A DNA stretch of 64,000 bases, from NCBI RefSeq assembly GCF_040365225.1, contig NZ_AP028055.1, forward strand, positions 2,356,001-2,420,000, given 5' to 3'. Below the pieces are notes generated by a model that was given only the letters and a program-made list of their open reading frames with translations, made no database searches and was not told the DNA's origin. Shown piece by piece: positions 19,183 through 28,004 of this stretch. The stretch comes from Bacteroides sedimenti. GTDB taxonomy: Bacteria; Bacteroidota; Bacteroidia; Bacteroidales; Bacteroidaceae. The number at the start of each line of letters is the position of its first letter. Position 1 is the first letter of the stretch. Made by a program: the position numbers and the translations under genes.

Positions 19183-19227
19183 GATATAACAACTATTGGT
19201 GATTGGCTAATCAGCAGTGGGGTGTTG
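19183..19227 (+). pseudogene. Degenerate 45-nt copy of the nifJ 3' end
   Basis: Aligns without gaps to nifJ bases 18914-18958 at 37 of 45 positions, including exact blocks of 13 nt (GATATAACAACTA) and 10 nt (TGGGGTGTTG). In the nifJ frame it reads GYNNYW-stop-LANQQWGVG-stop, against RYNNYKRLAKQQWGVEQED in the gene. Similarity stops on both sides. It overlaps the stop region of the convergent patatin gene. Confidence 0.75.
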
Positions 19228-20080
19228 GTTGAATATCATCTATCACAGAGTTGATCACTTTCCCCGCGCAAGCATAGCCTTCATTATAGAGATCTGTAAG
19301 TTTCATCACATCAGTCTCCACCCTATCCACCACCATTGGTTTCTCAGGTCGAATAACTATAATCTTTCCTTCATCTTCCATACGCTCCACCATTTCCAAC
19401 TGTTGGTTATAAACAAAGCAGCGGCGGCTCAGTGCTTCTCTTATTTTGGGATATTTGCGGTAAATAAAAGATGGAACCTTGTGGTCTTTAGTCTCTTTAC
19501 GAAATCCTTTGTTGCGGGTCAATACCACTATATTCTTCTGGAATCCTTCTTCCATGGCATGAAGCAGAGGTATAGAATCAACAATTCCTCCGTCGAGCAT
19601 CGGGATTCCATCCACAAAGGTAACAGGACATACAATAGGTAGGCTGCTTGATGCTTTACATATATCCAACAGACGCTGTTTTTCCTCTTTTTCTTCCAGA
19701 TAGTTAGCCTCACCGGTTTCGCAGTTCGTAGTAACCATCACAAATCGTTCGGAAGAGGAAAAATAAGTTTTATAATCGTAAGGTAGTATTTTCTCGGGGA
19801 ACTCTCCGAAAAGCAGATCAGCATCCAGCAGATTCTTTTTCTTTAAAAGATGCTTCACACCAATATAATGATATTTCTCCAACAAATCGATATTGCTGAA
19901 CTTGGCACGTCCACGTTGACGCGAGATATACGACAATCCATTGCAAGCTCCAGCTGAAACAGCAATTGTATAAGGAAACCGGATATCATGATCCATAAAA
20001 TAATCAAGTACGCCACTGGTAAAAACCCCACGCATACCTCCTCCTTCGAGAACTAATCCAGTATTACAATCTATCGTCAT
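19211..20080 (-). CDS. Patatin-like phospholipase family protein
   Basis: 289 aa, no signal peptide. It has the patatin oxyanion loop GGGMRG (13-18) and a Ser-Asp dyad: nucleophile Ser42 in AVSAGACNG and Asp in MLDGGIVDS in the second half. The usual GxSxG elbow is AxSxG here, since the first Gly is Ala40. The family hydrolyses acyl chains of lipids; the closest look is the RssA/YjjU-like group in bacteria. It starts 24 bp after the stop of the antiporter gene on the same strand and is probably co-transcribed. The last few codons (QPTPHC) are the antisense of the nifJ tail copy at 19183-19227, so the C-terminus was probably rebuilt by that duplication. Substrate unknown. Confidence 0.9.
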   Translation of the reverse strand: MTIDCNTGLVLEGGGMRGVFTSGVLDYFMDHDIRFPYTIAVSAGACNGLSYISRQRGRAKFSNIDLLEKYHYIGVKHLLKKKNLLDADLLFGEFPEKILPYDYKTYFSSSERFVMVTTNCETGEANYLEEKEEKQRLLDICKASSSLPIVCPVTFVDGIPMLDGGIVDSIPLLHAMEEGFQKNIVVLTRNKGFRKETKDHKVPSFIYRKYPKIREALSRRCFVYNQQLEMVERMEDEGKIIVIRPEKPMVVDRVETDVMKLTDLYNEGYACAGKVINSVIDDIQPTPHC

Positions 20081-20104
20081 ATTTATTTTTTCTCTTTTTT
20101 AAAG

Positions 20105-22297
20105 TTATCCTTTCTGATGTTGCTTCGGACTCATTACTAACAATGATGGCAGAGCTTCAAAAGCGTCTCTGTCTTCGGCTATTTTTTCACAAACCGAATG
20201 GCTGAGAATGAGCAAACCATCTTTCTGATTAAATGTAATCTCAGAAGTATCATTAATCGGATGTGGAATTACACATTCCGGGTATTGTTCAAGAATGGTA
20301 TTTACTCGCTTGGTAAATTTTTCGTCTCCGGCAAACATGAAAAGATGAACCTTCTTAATATGATTCATCAGTAATGATTCCAGGTAATGAAGCATGAACA
20401 GATCCATATTCCCACCAAGAACCAGAGCTACCTCACCATGACCGAAGTTTCGGTTTACAAAAACCGCCACTTCACAACTGGCTTGACTAATCACATCATT
20501 AATTTTATTACGAAATAATCCTAGCAAAGGTAAAACCGGGGCACCACCTTCAATCATATAGTTACTACCGGCTCCAAGTAAAAGCAAATCCGGTTTCTCT
20601 GATTGCGCAAGATGTATCATCTCTTGCACCAACTTATCGGTTACTTTATAACGACAATCCACTTTCAGGGACTTTTTCTTAGCTTCAGTGTTTATCAGAT
20701 TAAAACTGTCTTCCTCATATTGCTCTGCATGCAAAGGGTTTAAATCGGTTCCCAAAGTATAATGAGCTGCAATAACCTCTTTCTGCTTCAATCTTGGTCC
20801 GAAAAGAAGTTCATAAATCACAAGCAAATCGCGTCCTGATTCCATTCGGCCAAAACATAATATCAGCTTCTTTGTCAGACTGATCACAGGCTTACGGATT
20901 TCAAATATCTTTTCAATTAATGATAGTACCGGAGTGGTCATAAATGTCGTAACCAACGCCATAATAACCAAAATCACAAAAATTGATGGCGGAAGAACTC
21001 CCATTTCGTACCCTATATTCAGAGCAACTAGTTCCATCAATCCACGGGTATTCATCAGTGAGCCTACAATAAGACTGTTTTTCCAGGACTCACCTACCAG
21101 TCTAGAGGCTATAGCACAACCACCAAACTTCCCGATGATAGCCACTGCAATCAACATTGCACAGACTCCTAGTAGCTGAGGACTGTTAATCAAGCCAATT
21201 TCTGTACGCAATCCGGTGAAAACGAAGAAGAGGGGAAGGAAAAAAACTAGGGATATATCCTCAACCTTTTCCATCATTACTTTCCGGAAACCGAAGTTTG
21301 GAGGCATCACAACACCAGCCATAAAGGCTCCGAACAGAGCATGAATACCTATCAGTTCTGTTGTTGCCGCTGAAATTACCAGAATAAGAAATATAAATCC
21401 TACAAATGTTTTGTTTATAACCTCTTTATTGGCATATAAATCGCCGATTTTTTTCAAGAACGGACGAATCACAGTAAACATTACCACTATATACAAAAGA
21501 GTAAGCCCCACAGCATAAAGCGCACTACCAAATGTCCCCGCTTTGGCAATAGCTATGACAACCGCCAGCAAACACCAAGCCGTTACATCGTCATTTGCGG
21601 CGGAGGCAATTGCAAGAACCCCAATAGGAGTCTTGGTCATGTTTCTTTCTTGTATAATACGAGCTAGCACCGGAAAGGCGGTGATACTCATTGAAATTCC
21701 TATAAAAAGAGAGAAAGCAAGGAATGATGTATGTTGCGAAGCGTATTCTTCGTAAACCCAGAACGATGAGAGTACCCCCAGAAAAAAGGGTACTAATATT
21801 CCCGCATGGCTTATTACAAGTGTTTCATTTATTTTATTCTTCAATATGCTGAAGTCAAGTTCCATACCTATTACAAACATAAAAAGAATCAGACCTATCT
21901 GACTGGCCATCTGAAGATTGGTCATGGACTCGGGACGAAACAAAAATCCGAAAAACTCCGGGAAAAGGTAACCCATGACTGATGGACCAAGAATAATTCC
22001 AGCTACGATTTCGCCAATAACACCAGGCTGACCGATATATTTGAAGAGGAAAGAAAAAAGGCGTACAGTAAATAGAACCACAATTATCTGGAGCAACAGA
22101 ATCATGAAAGGGCTATTAAAATTCTCAATCAGAATGCGTCGAAACATCTCATAATGATCTTCAAACTGTCCTGACGTTATTTTTGTCATGTCCAGATGGC
22201 TGAATCGGTTGCCTTCTTCTAACGCGACATAAATCATACCAGAAAAAAGCACCAGCATGATTACATAAATAATATAATTTTTTTTGATTCTGCTCAT
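20105..22297 (-). CDS. CPA2-family cation:proton antiporter with cytoplasmic C-terminal domain
   Basis: 730 aa. One N-terminal helix (IIYVIMLVLFSGMIYVAL) is followed by a domain of about twelve helices (about 60-445) with Kef/NhaA-type features: PGVIGEIVAGIILGPSVMG, FMFVIGMELDFS, ASAANDDVTAWCLLAVV with the paired acidic residues of the transport site, and IGIHALFGAFMAGVVMPP. The last 260 or so residues form a soluble region with two parts resembling universal-stress-protein folds (LLLLGAGSNYMI; VALVLGGNMD). There is no Rossmann TrkA-N domain as in KefB/KefC. Likely a Na+/H+ or K+/H+ exchanger of the inner membrane; the ion is not decided by sequence. First gene of a unit with the patatin gene. 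Confidence 0.9.
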   Translation of the reverse strand: MSRIKKNYIIYVIMLVLFSGMIYVALEEGNRFSHLDMTKITSGQFEDHYEMFRRILIENFNSPFMILLLQIIVVLFTVRLFSFLFKYIGQPGVIGEIVAGIILGPSVMGYLFPEFFGFLFRPESMTNLQMASQIGLILFMFVIGMELDFSILKNKINETLVISHAGILVPFFLGVLSSFWVYEEYASQHTSFLAFSLFIGISMSITAFPVLARIIQERNMTKTPIGVLAIASAANDDVTAWCLLAVVIAIAKAGTFGSALYAVGLTLLYIVVMFTVIRPFLKKIGDLYANKEVINKTFVGFIFLILVISAATTELIGIHALFGAFMAGVVMPPNFGFRKVMMEKVEDISLVFFLPLFFVFTGLRTEIGLINSPQLLGVCAMLIAVAIIGKFGGCAIASRLVGESWKNSLIVGSLMNTRGLMELVALNIGYEMGVLPPSIFVILVIMALVTTFMTTPVLSLIEKIFEIRKPVISLTKKLILCFGRMESGRDLLVIYELLFGPRLKQKEVIAAHYTLGTDLNPLHAEQYEEDSFNLINTEAKKKSLKVDCRYKVTDKLVQEMIHLAQSEKPDLLLLGAGSNYMIEGGAPVLPLLGLFRNKINDVISQASCEVAVFVNRNFGHGEVALVLGGNMDLFMLHYLESLLMNHIKKVHLFMFAGDEKFTKRVNTILEQYPECVIPHPINDTSEITFNQKDGLLILSHSVCEKIAEDRDAFEALPSLLVMSPKQHQKG

Positions 22298-22325
22298 GTC
22301 TCTTTAATAATTCTGAAATTAAAAA

Positions 22326-22333
22326 CAAATCTA
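22326..22333 (-). promoter_or_regulatory. -7 box of the antiporter-patatin unit
   Basis: The minus strand reads TAGATTTG (plus-strand CAAATCTA), 28 bp before the antiporter start. The -33 match is weak. Confidence 0.5.
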
Positions 22334-22356
22334 CTAAATTTTTATCCAACAATACT

Positions 22357-22364
22357 TATCTTTG
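22357..22364 (+). promoter_or_regulatory. -7 box of the C1 peptidase gene
   Basis: TATCTTTG, 32 bp before the ATG. It lies only 23 bp from the divergent antiporter -7 box, so the two polymerase footprints overlap. Confidence 0.55.
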
Positions 22365-22396
22365 TATCATTAAAAATTGAAATTAATTAAAGTATT

Positions 22397-23584
22397 ATGA
22401 AAAAGATTGCATGTATAGCCCTTTTAGCAGCCTTTACTCTTCACAGTACAGCACAGGAGAAAGCAAAGAAAGAAGAAGGATTTATTTTTACAACAGTAAA
22501 AGAAAACCCTATCACTTCCATAAAAAATCAGCACCGTTCAAGTACTTGCTGGAGTTTCTCGGGACTAGGATTTCTGGAAGCTGAACTTCTTCGCAAAGGA
22601 AAAGGGGAATATGATCTTTCTGAAATGTTTGTGGTTCATCACACCATGGAAGATCGTGCGGAAAGATTTGTCCGTTTGCACGGAGACAGCCCTTTTGGCC
22701 CGGGTGGAAGCTTCTATGATATTATTTATTGTATGAAGAACTACGGATTGGTTCCTCAGGAAGCCATGAACGGAATACAATATGGAGATACACTTCCTGT
22801 TCACAATGAACTCGATGCTTTGATGCAATCATACGTAAATACCATTGGAAAAGGTTCTCTCAAGAAACTTACTCCGGTTTGGAAGAATGGCTTCAACGCA
22901 GTTGTAAGCACATACCTTGGCGAATGCCCGAAAGATTTCACATATAAAGGAAAGAAATATACTCCACAGTCGTTTGCCAAAGAACTGGGACTGAATGCTG
23001 ACGATTATGTTTCACTTACTTCTTATACCCACCATCCGTTCTATTCAGAATTTGCAATTGAGATTCAAGACAACTGGCGCAACGGCAACTCATACAACCT
23101 GCCAATCGACGAATTTATGGAGGTAATTGAAAATGCTGTCAACAAAGGATACACAGTTGCTTGGGGTAGCGATGTTAGTGAAGCGGGATTTACACGCGAC
23201 GGCATTGCCGTAGTTCCGGATGAAGTAAAATCGAATGAACTAACAGGCTCTGACATGGCACGCTGGACCGGCATGACAACTGCCGAAAAGAACAAGGAGC
23301 TCACCTCAAAACCTATGCCAGAAAAGGAAATTACTCAGGAAATGCGCCAGACCGGATTTGACAACTGGGAAACAACCGATGATCACGGTATGCTTATTTT
23401 CGGGATCGCAAAAGATCAGAACGGAAAAGATTACTTCATGGTGAAGAACTCTTGGGGAACAAACAGCAAGTACAAAGGAATATGGTATGCCTCGAAAGCA
23501 TTTGTTAAATACAAGACGATGAACATTTTGGTTCACAAAGATGCTCTTCCTAAGAATATTTCTAAAAAGCTGGGGATAAAATAA
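22397..23584 (+). CDS. Secreted C1-family (bleomycin-hydrolase-like) cysteine peptidase
   Basis: 395 aa with a signal peptide (MKKIACIALLAAFTLHSTAQ). A papain-like catalytic set is visible: oxyanion Gln45 and nucleophile Cys51 (NQHRSSTCWSF), His near 329 in DDHGMLIFG, and Asn near 351 in VKNSWG. The C1B (PepC/bleomycin hydrolase) subfamily is suggested by the long insert between Cys and His and by the WGSDVSEAGF segment. C1B enzymes are usually cytoplasmic aminopeptidases, so export to the periplasm is a point of difference seen in Bacteroidales. Likely role: trimming peptides outside the cytoplasm. It is a single-gene unit, divergent from the antiporter, followed by the TGTACA repeat array and a terminator. 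Confidence 0.9.
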   Translation: MKKIACIALLAAFTLHSTAQEKAKKEEGFIFTTVKENPITSIKNQHRSSTCWSFSGLGFLEAELLRKGKGEYDLSEMFVVHHTMEDRAERFVRLHGDSPFGPGGSFYDIIYCMKNYGLVPQEAMNGIQYGDTLPVHNELDALMQSYVNTIGKGSLKKLTPVWKNGFNAVVSTYLGECPKDFTYKGKKYTPQSFAKELGLNADDYVSLTSYTHHPFYSEFAIEIQDNWRNGNSYNLPIDEFMEVIENAVNKGYTVAWGSDVSEAGFTRDGIAVVPDEVKSNELTGSDMARWTGMTTAEKNKELTSKPMPEKEITQEMRQTGFDNWETTDDHGMLIFGIAKDQNGKDYFMVKNSWGTNSKYKGIWYASKAFVKYKTMNILVHKDALPKNISKKLGIK

Positions 23585-23592
23585 AAATATCC

Positions 23593-23664
23593 TGTACAAA
23601 AGATTGCATTCTTTTGTACAGAAGAATGAATTGTTTTGTACAAAAGAATGCAATCTTCTGTACA
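23593..23664. repeat. Array of four TGTACA boxes at exact 22-bp spacing
   Basis: TGTACA occurs at 23593, 23615, 23637 and 23659. The three 28-nt segments between successive boxes are each imperfect palindromes of the form TGTACAAAAGA-N6-TCTTTTGTACA. The first (23593-23620) and third (23637-23664) are reverse complements of each other except for one position. There is no ORF. It starts 8 bp after the peptidase stop and precedes its terminator. Confidence 0.85.
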
Positions 23665-23674
23665 AGAAAATAAG

Positions 23675-23707
23675 AAAGGCACGGGAATGATTTTTTCCTG
23701 TGCCTTT
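23675..23707 (+). terminator. Terminator of the C1 peptidase gene
   Basis: Arms 23675-23687 and 23695-23707 (13 bp, one G-U) with a 7-nt loop; T-rich sequence follows. Confidence 0.8.
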
Positions 23708-24081
23708 TGTTTTATATTTATCCGTCGTTAACCAATAAATTTCTCATTTACCATACAAGGTTATCTCCATCTAAAAATTTGCCGCTATCCAGTATAACTT
23801 ATCACATTACCATTCTTTATCCATTATTACAGGCACTCAGTAACATTTAGTGCTGTCTGAACATTGTAATTTTTCGATCGACCAAGAATAAAGAGCCGGA
23901 TTATAAAAAGTCAAACCTGGTTAAGCAACAAAAAAGGTTATAGACAAATATTATACTGTATACCCGCTTTTACTAAGCAAATATGCAACATACTCATTTA
24001 CAGTTACTCTATTTTCAGTTATTAATTTGCTAATCTATTTGCTCATAAAGTATAAAGATGTGCATTTTTAAATAATAATCC
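23708..24081. other. Non-coding AT-rich gap before the etf operon
   Basis: No ORF with codon structure, no RNA gene and no clear repeat is seen in this stretch. Confidence 0.4.
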
Positions 24082-24112
24082 TTTGTATAAGTCAACTGTT
24101 TGACTAAATTTG
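24082..24112 (+). promoter_or_regulatory. Promoter of the etfB-etfA-acyl-CoA dehydrogenase operon
   Basis: TTTG (24082-24085), a 19-bp spacer, TAAATTTG (24105-24112): a full consensus match. It gives a leader of about 75 nt before the etfB start. Confidence 0.75.
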
Positions 24113-24196
24113 CAGACCGTTAGACAAACAGCTTTCAACACTCCGTTGACAGCTCTACTATACTGGTAATAGAATACTAATACTAAAATTAATATC

Positions 24197-25069
24197 ATGA
24201 GTTTAAAGATTATTGTATTGGCAAAACAAGTCCCCGACACACGTAACGTTGGGAAAGATGCCATGAAAGCCGACGGAACAATTAATCGTGCGGCACTTCC
24301 GGCTATCTTCAATCCAGAAGACCTGAATGCTCTTGAGCAAGCTCTCCGGTTGAAAGATACACACCCCGGTTCTACCGTAACAATCCTGACAATGGGACCA
24401 GGTCGTGCGGCAGATATTATTCGCGAAGGATTATATCGCGGAGCAGATAATGGTTATTTGCTTACCGACAGAGCATTTGCGGGAGCAGATACGCTGGCCA
24501 CATCTTACGCACTTGCCACTGCCATTCGTAAAATAAAGGAATACGATGTAATTATCGGCGGACGTCAGGCCATTGACGGTGATACAGCTCAGGTAGGTCC
24601 TCAGGTCGCTGAAAAGCTGGGATTAACTCAGATTACTTATGCAGAAGAGATTGTAAAGGTTGAAAACGGCCGCATTACTGTAAAGCGTCACATTGACGGC
24701 GGTATTGAAACTGTGGAAGGTCCTCTTCCCATCGTACTTACTGTAAATGGATCAGCAGCCCCTTGTCGTCCACGCAATGCCAAGTTCGTACAGAAGTACA
24801 AACATGCCAAGACAGTAACCGAAAAACAACAAGGAAACCTTGATTATACCGATCTTTATGATACAAGAGATTATCTGAATCTTGTAGAATGGAGTGTAAC
24901 CGATGTTGAAGGAGATGTTAAACAATGCGGTCTTTCCGGTTCTCCAACAAAGGTTAAAGCAATTCAGAACATTGTTTTCCAGGCAAAAGAGAATAAAACT
25001 ATCTCTTCTTCCGACAGAGAAGTTGAAGATCTGATCGTAGAGCTTTTGGCAAATCACACAATTGGTTAA
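24197..25069 (+). CDS. etfB: Electron transfer flavoprotein subunit beta
   Basis: 290 aa, cytoplasmic. EtfB pairs with EtfA to carry electrons between an acyl-CoA dehydrogenase and another redox partner. The start MSLKIIVLAKQVPDTR and the segment VIIGGRQAIDGDTAQVGPQVAEKLGL are typical. The GDTAQVGPQ version of the nucleotide-site loop and the length above 280 resemble the beta subunits of electron-bifurcating ETFs, in which the site holds a second FAD instead of AMP; this is an inference. It is first in an operon with etfA (21-bp gap) and an acyl-CoA dehydrogenase (4-bp gap), behind a strong promoter. Confidence 0.95.
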   Translation: MSLKIIVLAKQVPDTRNVGKDAMKADGTINRAALPAIFNPEDLNALEQALRLKDTHPGSTVTILTMGPGRAADIIREGLYRGADNGYLLTDRAFAGADTLATSYALATAIRKIKEYDVIIGGRQAIDGDTAQVGPQVAEKLGLTQITYAEEIVKVENGRITVKRHIDGGIETVEGPLPIVLTVNGSAAPCRPRNAKFVQKYKHAKTVTEKQQGNLDYTDLYDTRDYLNLVEWSVTDVEGDVKQCGLSGSPTKVKAIQNIVFQAKENKTISSSDREVEDLIVELLANHTIG

Positions 25070-25090
25070 TCACTAAAGAAAGAAGTAAAA

Positions 25091-26110
25091 ATGAACAATT
25101 TATTTGTATATTGCGAAATAGAAGACGGCATTGTTGCCGACGTAAGCCTTGAACTGCTTACCAAAGGCCGCTCTTTAGCTAACCAGTTGAACTGCCAGTT
25201 GGAAGCTGTTGTTGCCGGTTACAAATTAGATGGTATTGAAAAACAGGTACTTCCTTACGGAGTAGACAAACTGCATGTATTTGATGCAGAAGGTCTCTAC
25301 CCTTACACTTCACTGCCTCACACATCCGTAATGGTGAACCTCTTCAAAGAAGAAAAACCTCAAATCTGTCTGATGGGGGCTACCGTTATCGGACGCGACC
25401 TTGGCCCTCGTGTTTCCTCAGCACTGACAAGCGGTTTGACAGCCGACTGTACTGCTCTCGAAATCGGTGACCACGAAGAAAAGAAAGAAGGCAAAGTTTA
25501 CAGCAACCTGCTGTATCAAATTCGTCCTGCATTCGGTGGTAACATCGTTGCAACCATTGTTAACCCTGAACACCGCCCACAGATGGCAACCGTTCGCGAA
25601 GGGGTAATGAAGAAACAAATCCTTTCAAACGATTATAAAGGCGAAATTATCCGTCATGAAGTAAACAAGTATGTAGCCGACACAGACTACGTTGTGAAGG
25701 TTATTGAACGTCACATCGAGAAATCAAAGACCAACATCAAAGGTTCTCCTATCGTTGTAGCCGGCGGTTACGGTGTCGGTTCCAAAGAAAACTTCAACTT
25801 GCTTTTCGACCTTGCAAAGGTACTAAACGGAGAGGTAGGAGCTTCACGTGCAGCTGTCGATGCCGGTTTCTGTGAACACGACCGTCAAATTGGACAAACA
25901 GGTGTAACCGTACGTCCTAAACTTTATATCGCTTGCGGTATTTCAGGTCAGATTCAGCACATCGCAGGTATGCAGGAGAGTTCAATGATTATCTCAATTA
26001 ACAATGATCCGAATGCACCGATCAACACTATTGCCGATTATGTTATTAACGGAACAGTAGAAGAGGTTGTGCCAAAGATGATTAAGTTCTATAAACAAAA
26101 TTCGAAGTAG
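25091..26110 (+). CDS. etfA: Electron transfer flavoprotein subunit alpha
   Basis: 339 aa, the usual size. The N-terminal half has the Rossmann-like ETF fold (NNLFVYCEIEDGIVADVSLEL). The C-terminal FAD-binding domain shows the conserved signatures: VVAGGYGVGSKENF, VGASRAAVDAGF, QIGQTGVTVRPKLYIACGISGQIQH and INNDPNAPI. It forms the heterodimer with EtfB encoded just upstream and passes electrons to or from the acyl-CoA dehydrogenase encoded 4 bp downstream. No ferredoxin domain is fused. Confidence 0.96.
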   Translation: MNNLFVYCEIEDGIVADVSLELLTKGRSLANQLNCQLEAVVAGYKLDGIEKQVLPYGVDKLHVFDAEGLYPYTSLPHTSVMVNLFKEEKPQICLMGATVIGRDLGPRVSSALTSGLTADCTALEIGDHEEKKEGKVYSNLLYQIRPAFGGNIVATIVNPEHRPQMATVREGVMKKQILSNDYKGEIIRHEVNKYVADTDYVVKVIERHIEKSKTNIKGSPIVVAGGYGVGSKENFNLLFDLAKVLNGEVGASRAAVDAGFCEHDRQIGQTGVTVRPKLYIACGISGQIQHIAGMQESSMIISINNDPNAPINTIADYVINGTVEEVVPKMIKFYKQNSK

Positions 26111-26114
26111 TAAA

Positions 26115-27818
26115 ATGGCAAACTTATATTTAGATACACCAGAACTGAAGCATTATCTCAATCATCCGTTGATGAAGAGAATCGTTGAACTCAAAGAGCG
26201 CAACTATGCTGACAAAAATAATTTTGATTATGCTCCTGTAGATTTTGAAGATGCAATGGACAGCTACGATAAAGTGCTGGAAATTGTAGGTGAAATTTGC
26301 TCGGAAATCATTGCTCCCAATGCAGAGCACGTAGACCACGAAGGACCTCAGGTAATCAATAACCGCGTGAAATATGCAAGCGGAACTGCAGAAAACCTAA
26401 AAGCGGTAGTTGACGCAGGCTTAATGGGAGTGTCAATGCCTCGCCGTTTCGGAGGACTTAACTTCCCAAATGTTCCATACATGATGGCAGCCGACATGGT
26501 ATCTTGCTGTGATGCCGGTTTTGAAAACCTTTGGGGGTTACAGGACTGTGCTGAAACACTTTACGAGTTTGGTAACGAAGATCAAAAGCAACGTTATATC
26601 ACACGTGTTTGTGCCGGCGAAACCATGTCAATGGACCTTACTGAACCGGATGCAGGTTCCGACCTTCAGGCAGTAATGCTGAAAGCTACTTACAGCGAAC
26701 AGGACCAATGCTGGTACCTAAACGGTGTAAAACGTTTCATTACCAATGGTGATGCTGATATTCACTTGGTACTGGCTCGTTCGGAAGAGGGAACTCACGA
26801 TGGTCGTGGTCTTTCAATGTTTATCTACGACAAGAAGAACGGTGGAGTAAACGTTCGTCGTATCGAAAACAAGATGGGTATCAAAGGTTCTCCAACCTGC
26901 GAGCTTGTCTACAAAAATGCAAAAGCAGAACTTTGCGGCGACCGCAAACTCGGTTTGATTAAATACGTAATGGCATTGATGAACGGTGCACGTCTGGGTA
27001 TTGCAGCACAATCTGTAGGTATTTCTCATGCTGCATACAGCGAAGCCTTGGCATATGCCAAGGACCGTAAACAGTTTGGCAAGGCAATCATTGAATTCCC
27101 CGCTGTATACGAAATCCTTTCATTGATGAAAGCAAAACGGGATGCTTCACGTACCTTATTGTACGAAACAACTCGTTTCGTAGATATCTACAAGGCGCTC
27201 GACGATATTTCCAAAGAACGCAAACTAACTCCGGAAGAAAGAACAGAACAGAAAACATTCTCTAAGCTGGCCGACAGCTTCACTCCACTTGCAAAAGGTT
27301 TGGGAAGTGAATTTGCAAACCAGAACGCTTACGACTGTATCCAGATTCACGGAGGTTCCGGTTTCATGAAAGACTACGCTTGCGAACGTATCTACCGTGA
27401 TGCTCGTATCACCAGCATCTACGAAGGTACAACCCAACTTCAGGTAGTAGCTGCTATCCGTTATGTAACAACAGGTGCTTACCTGGCTCGCATGAAAGAG
27501 TACGAAGCAGAGCATGTTGCTCCCGAATTGGAGGGTCTGCATCGCCGTCTGAAAGCAATGTCTGAAAAATATGCCGCAGTTGTTGAAAAGATAGTTGCTG
27601 CCAAAGATCAGGAATTGCTCGACTTCATGGCTCGCCGTCTGGTTGAAATGGCCGGATACACCATCATGGGTTATCTGCTTGTACATGATGCTTCAAAATG
27701 TGATTCTTTCACAGAATCGGCTCATGTATTCGTTAAATATGCGGAAGGTGAAATTGACAAACACGCATTGTTCATCAACAAGTTCGATGCAGAAGATTTG
27801 TCTTTCTACAGAAAGTAA
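26115..27818 (+). CDS. Acyl-CoA dehydrogenase family flavoprotein
   Basis: 567 aa, longer than the usual 380-390. Residues of about 40-460 carry the acyl-CoA dehydrogenase fold: GLMGVSMPRRFGG, the FAD/substrate segment MSMDLTEPDAGSDLQAV, KRFITNGDADIHLV, ARLGIAAQSVGI, YAKDRKQFGKAI, and the catalytic Glu in IYEGTTQLQ. About 100 extra residues at the C-terminus form a helical extension as in long-chain and C-terminally extended members. It is the third gene of the etf operon, which makes EtfAB its electron partner. The acyl-CoA substrate cannot be told from sequence; fatty-acid or amino-acid-derived acyl-CoA (or enoyl-CoA reduction in the reverse direction) are all possible. Confidence 0.93.
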   Translation: MANLYLDTPELKHYLNHPLMKRIVELKERNYADKNNFDYAPVDFEDAMDSYDKVLEIVGEICSEIIAPNAEHVDHEGPQVINNRVKYASGTAENLKAVVDAGLMGVSMPRRFGGLNFPNVPYMMAADMVSCCDAGFENLWGLQDCAETLYEFGNEDQKQRYITRVCAGETMSMDLTEPDAGSDLQAVMLKATYSEQDQCWYLNGVKRFITNGDADIHLVLARSEEGTHDGRGLSMFIYDKKNGGVNVRRIENKMGIKGSPTCELVYKNAKAELCGDRKLGLIKYVMALMNGARLGIAAQSVGISHAAYSEALAYAKDRKQFGKAIIEFPAVYEILSLMKAKRDASRTLLYETTRFVDIYKALDDISKERKLTPEERTEQKTFSKLADSFTPLAKGLGSEFANQNAYDCIQIHGGSGFMKDYACERIYRDARITSIYEGTTQLQVVAAIRYVTTGAYLARMKEYEAEHVAPELEGLHRRLKAMSEKYAAVVEKIVAAKDQELLDFMARRLVEMAGYTIMGYLLVHDASKCDSFTESAHVFVKYAEGEIDKHALFINKFDAEDLSFYRK

Positions 27819-27832
27819 TATCTTATCAATCC

Positions 27833-27872
27833 AAAAAGAAAGCGGAGGCTTCAGAGCCTCCGCTTTCTTTTT
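27833..27872 (+). terminator. Terminator of the etf operon
   Basis: Perfect 18-bp stem (27833-27850 with 27855-27872), a TCAG tetraloop, ending in a T run. Confidence 0.92.
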
Positions 27873-28004
27873 TTGTGGTTCGCATTTTTACCGAATTATT
27901 TGTTTCATCATTGCAACAATCCTGTCACCGCAAGACATAACTCCACTCCGCGAGCCTTTATCATTGGTTGGGCATCAATCAGTCATCCCTAACGAAGCCC
28001 TTTT

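Noticed and set aside
19217..19642. 141-codon plus-strand frame over the patatin gene
   Set aside because: It is the reverse strand of patatin codons; no motif and no start signal.
23593..23664. Inverted repeats as ends of an insertion sequence
   Set aside because: The arms are 16 bp apart with no room for a transposase, and no transposase remnant is adjacent.
27225..27686. 153-codon minus-strand frame inside the acyl-CoA dehydrogenase gene
   Set aside because: Antisense shadow with skewed Cys/Phe-rich composition and no promoter or family pattern.
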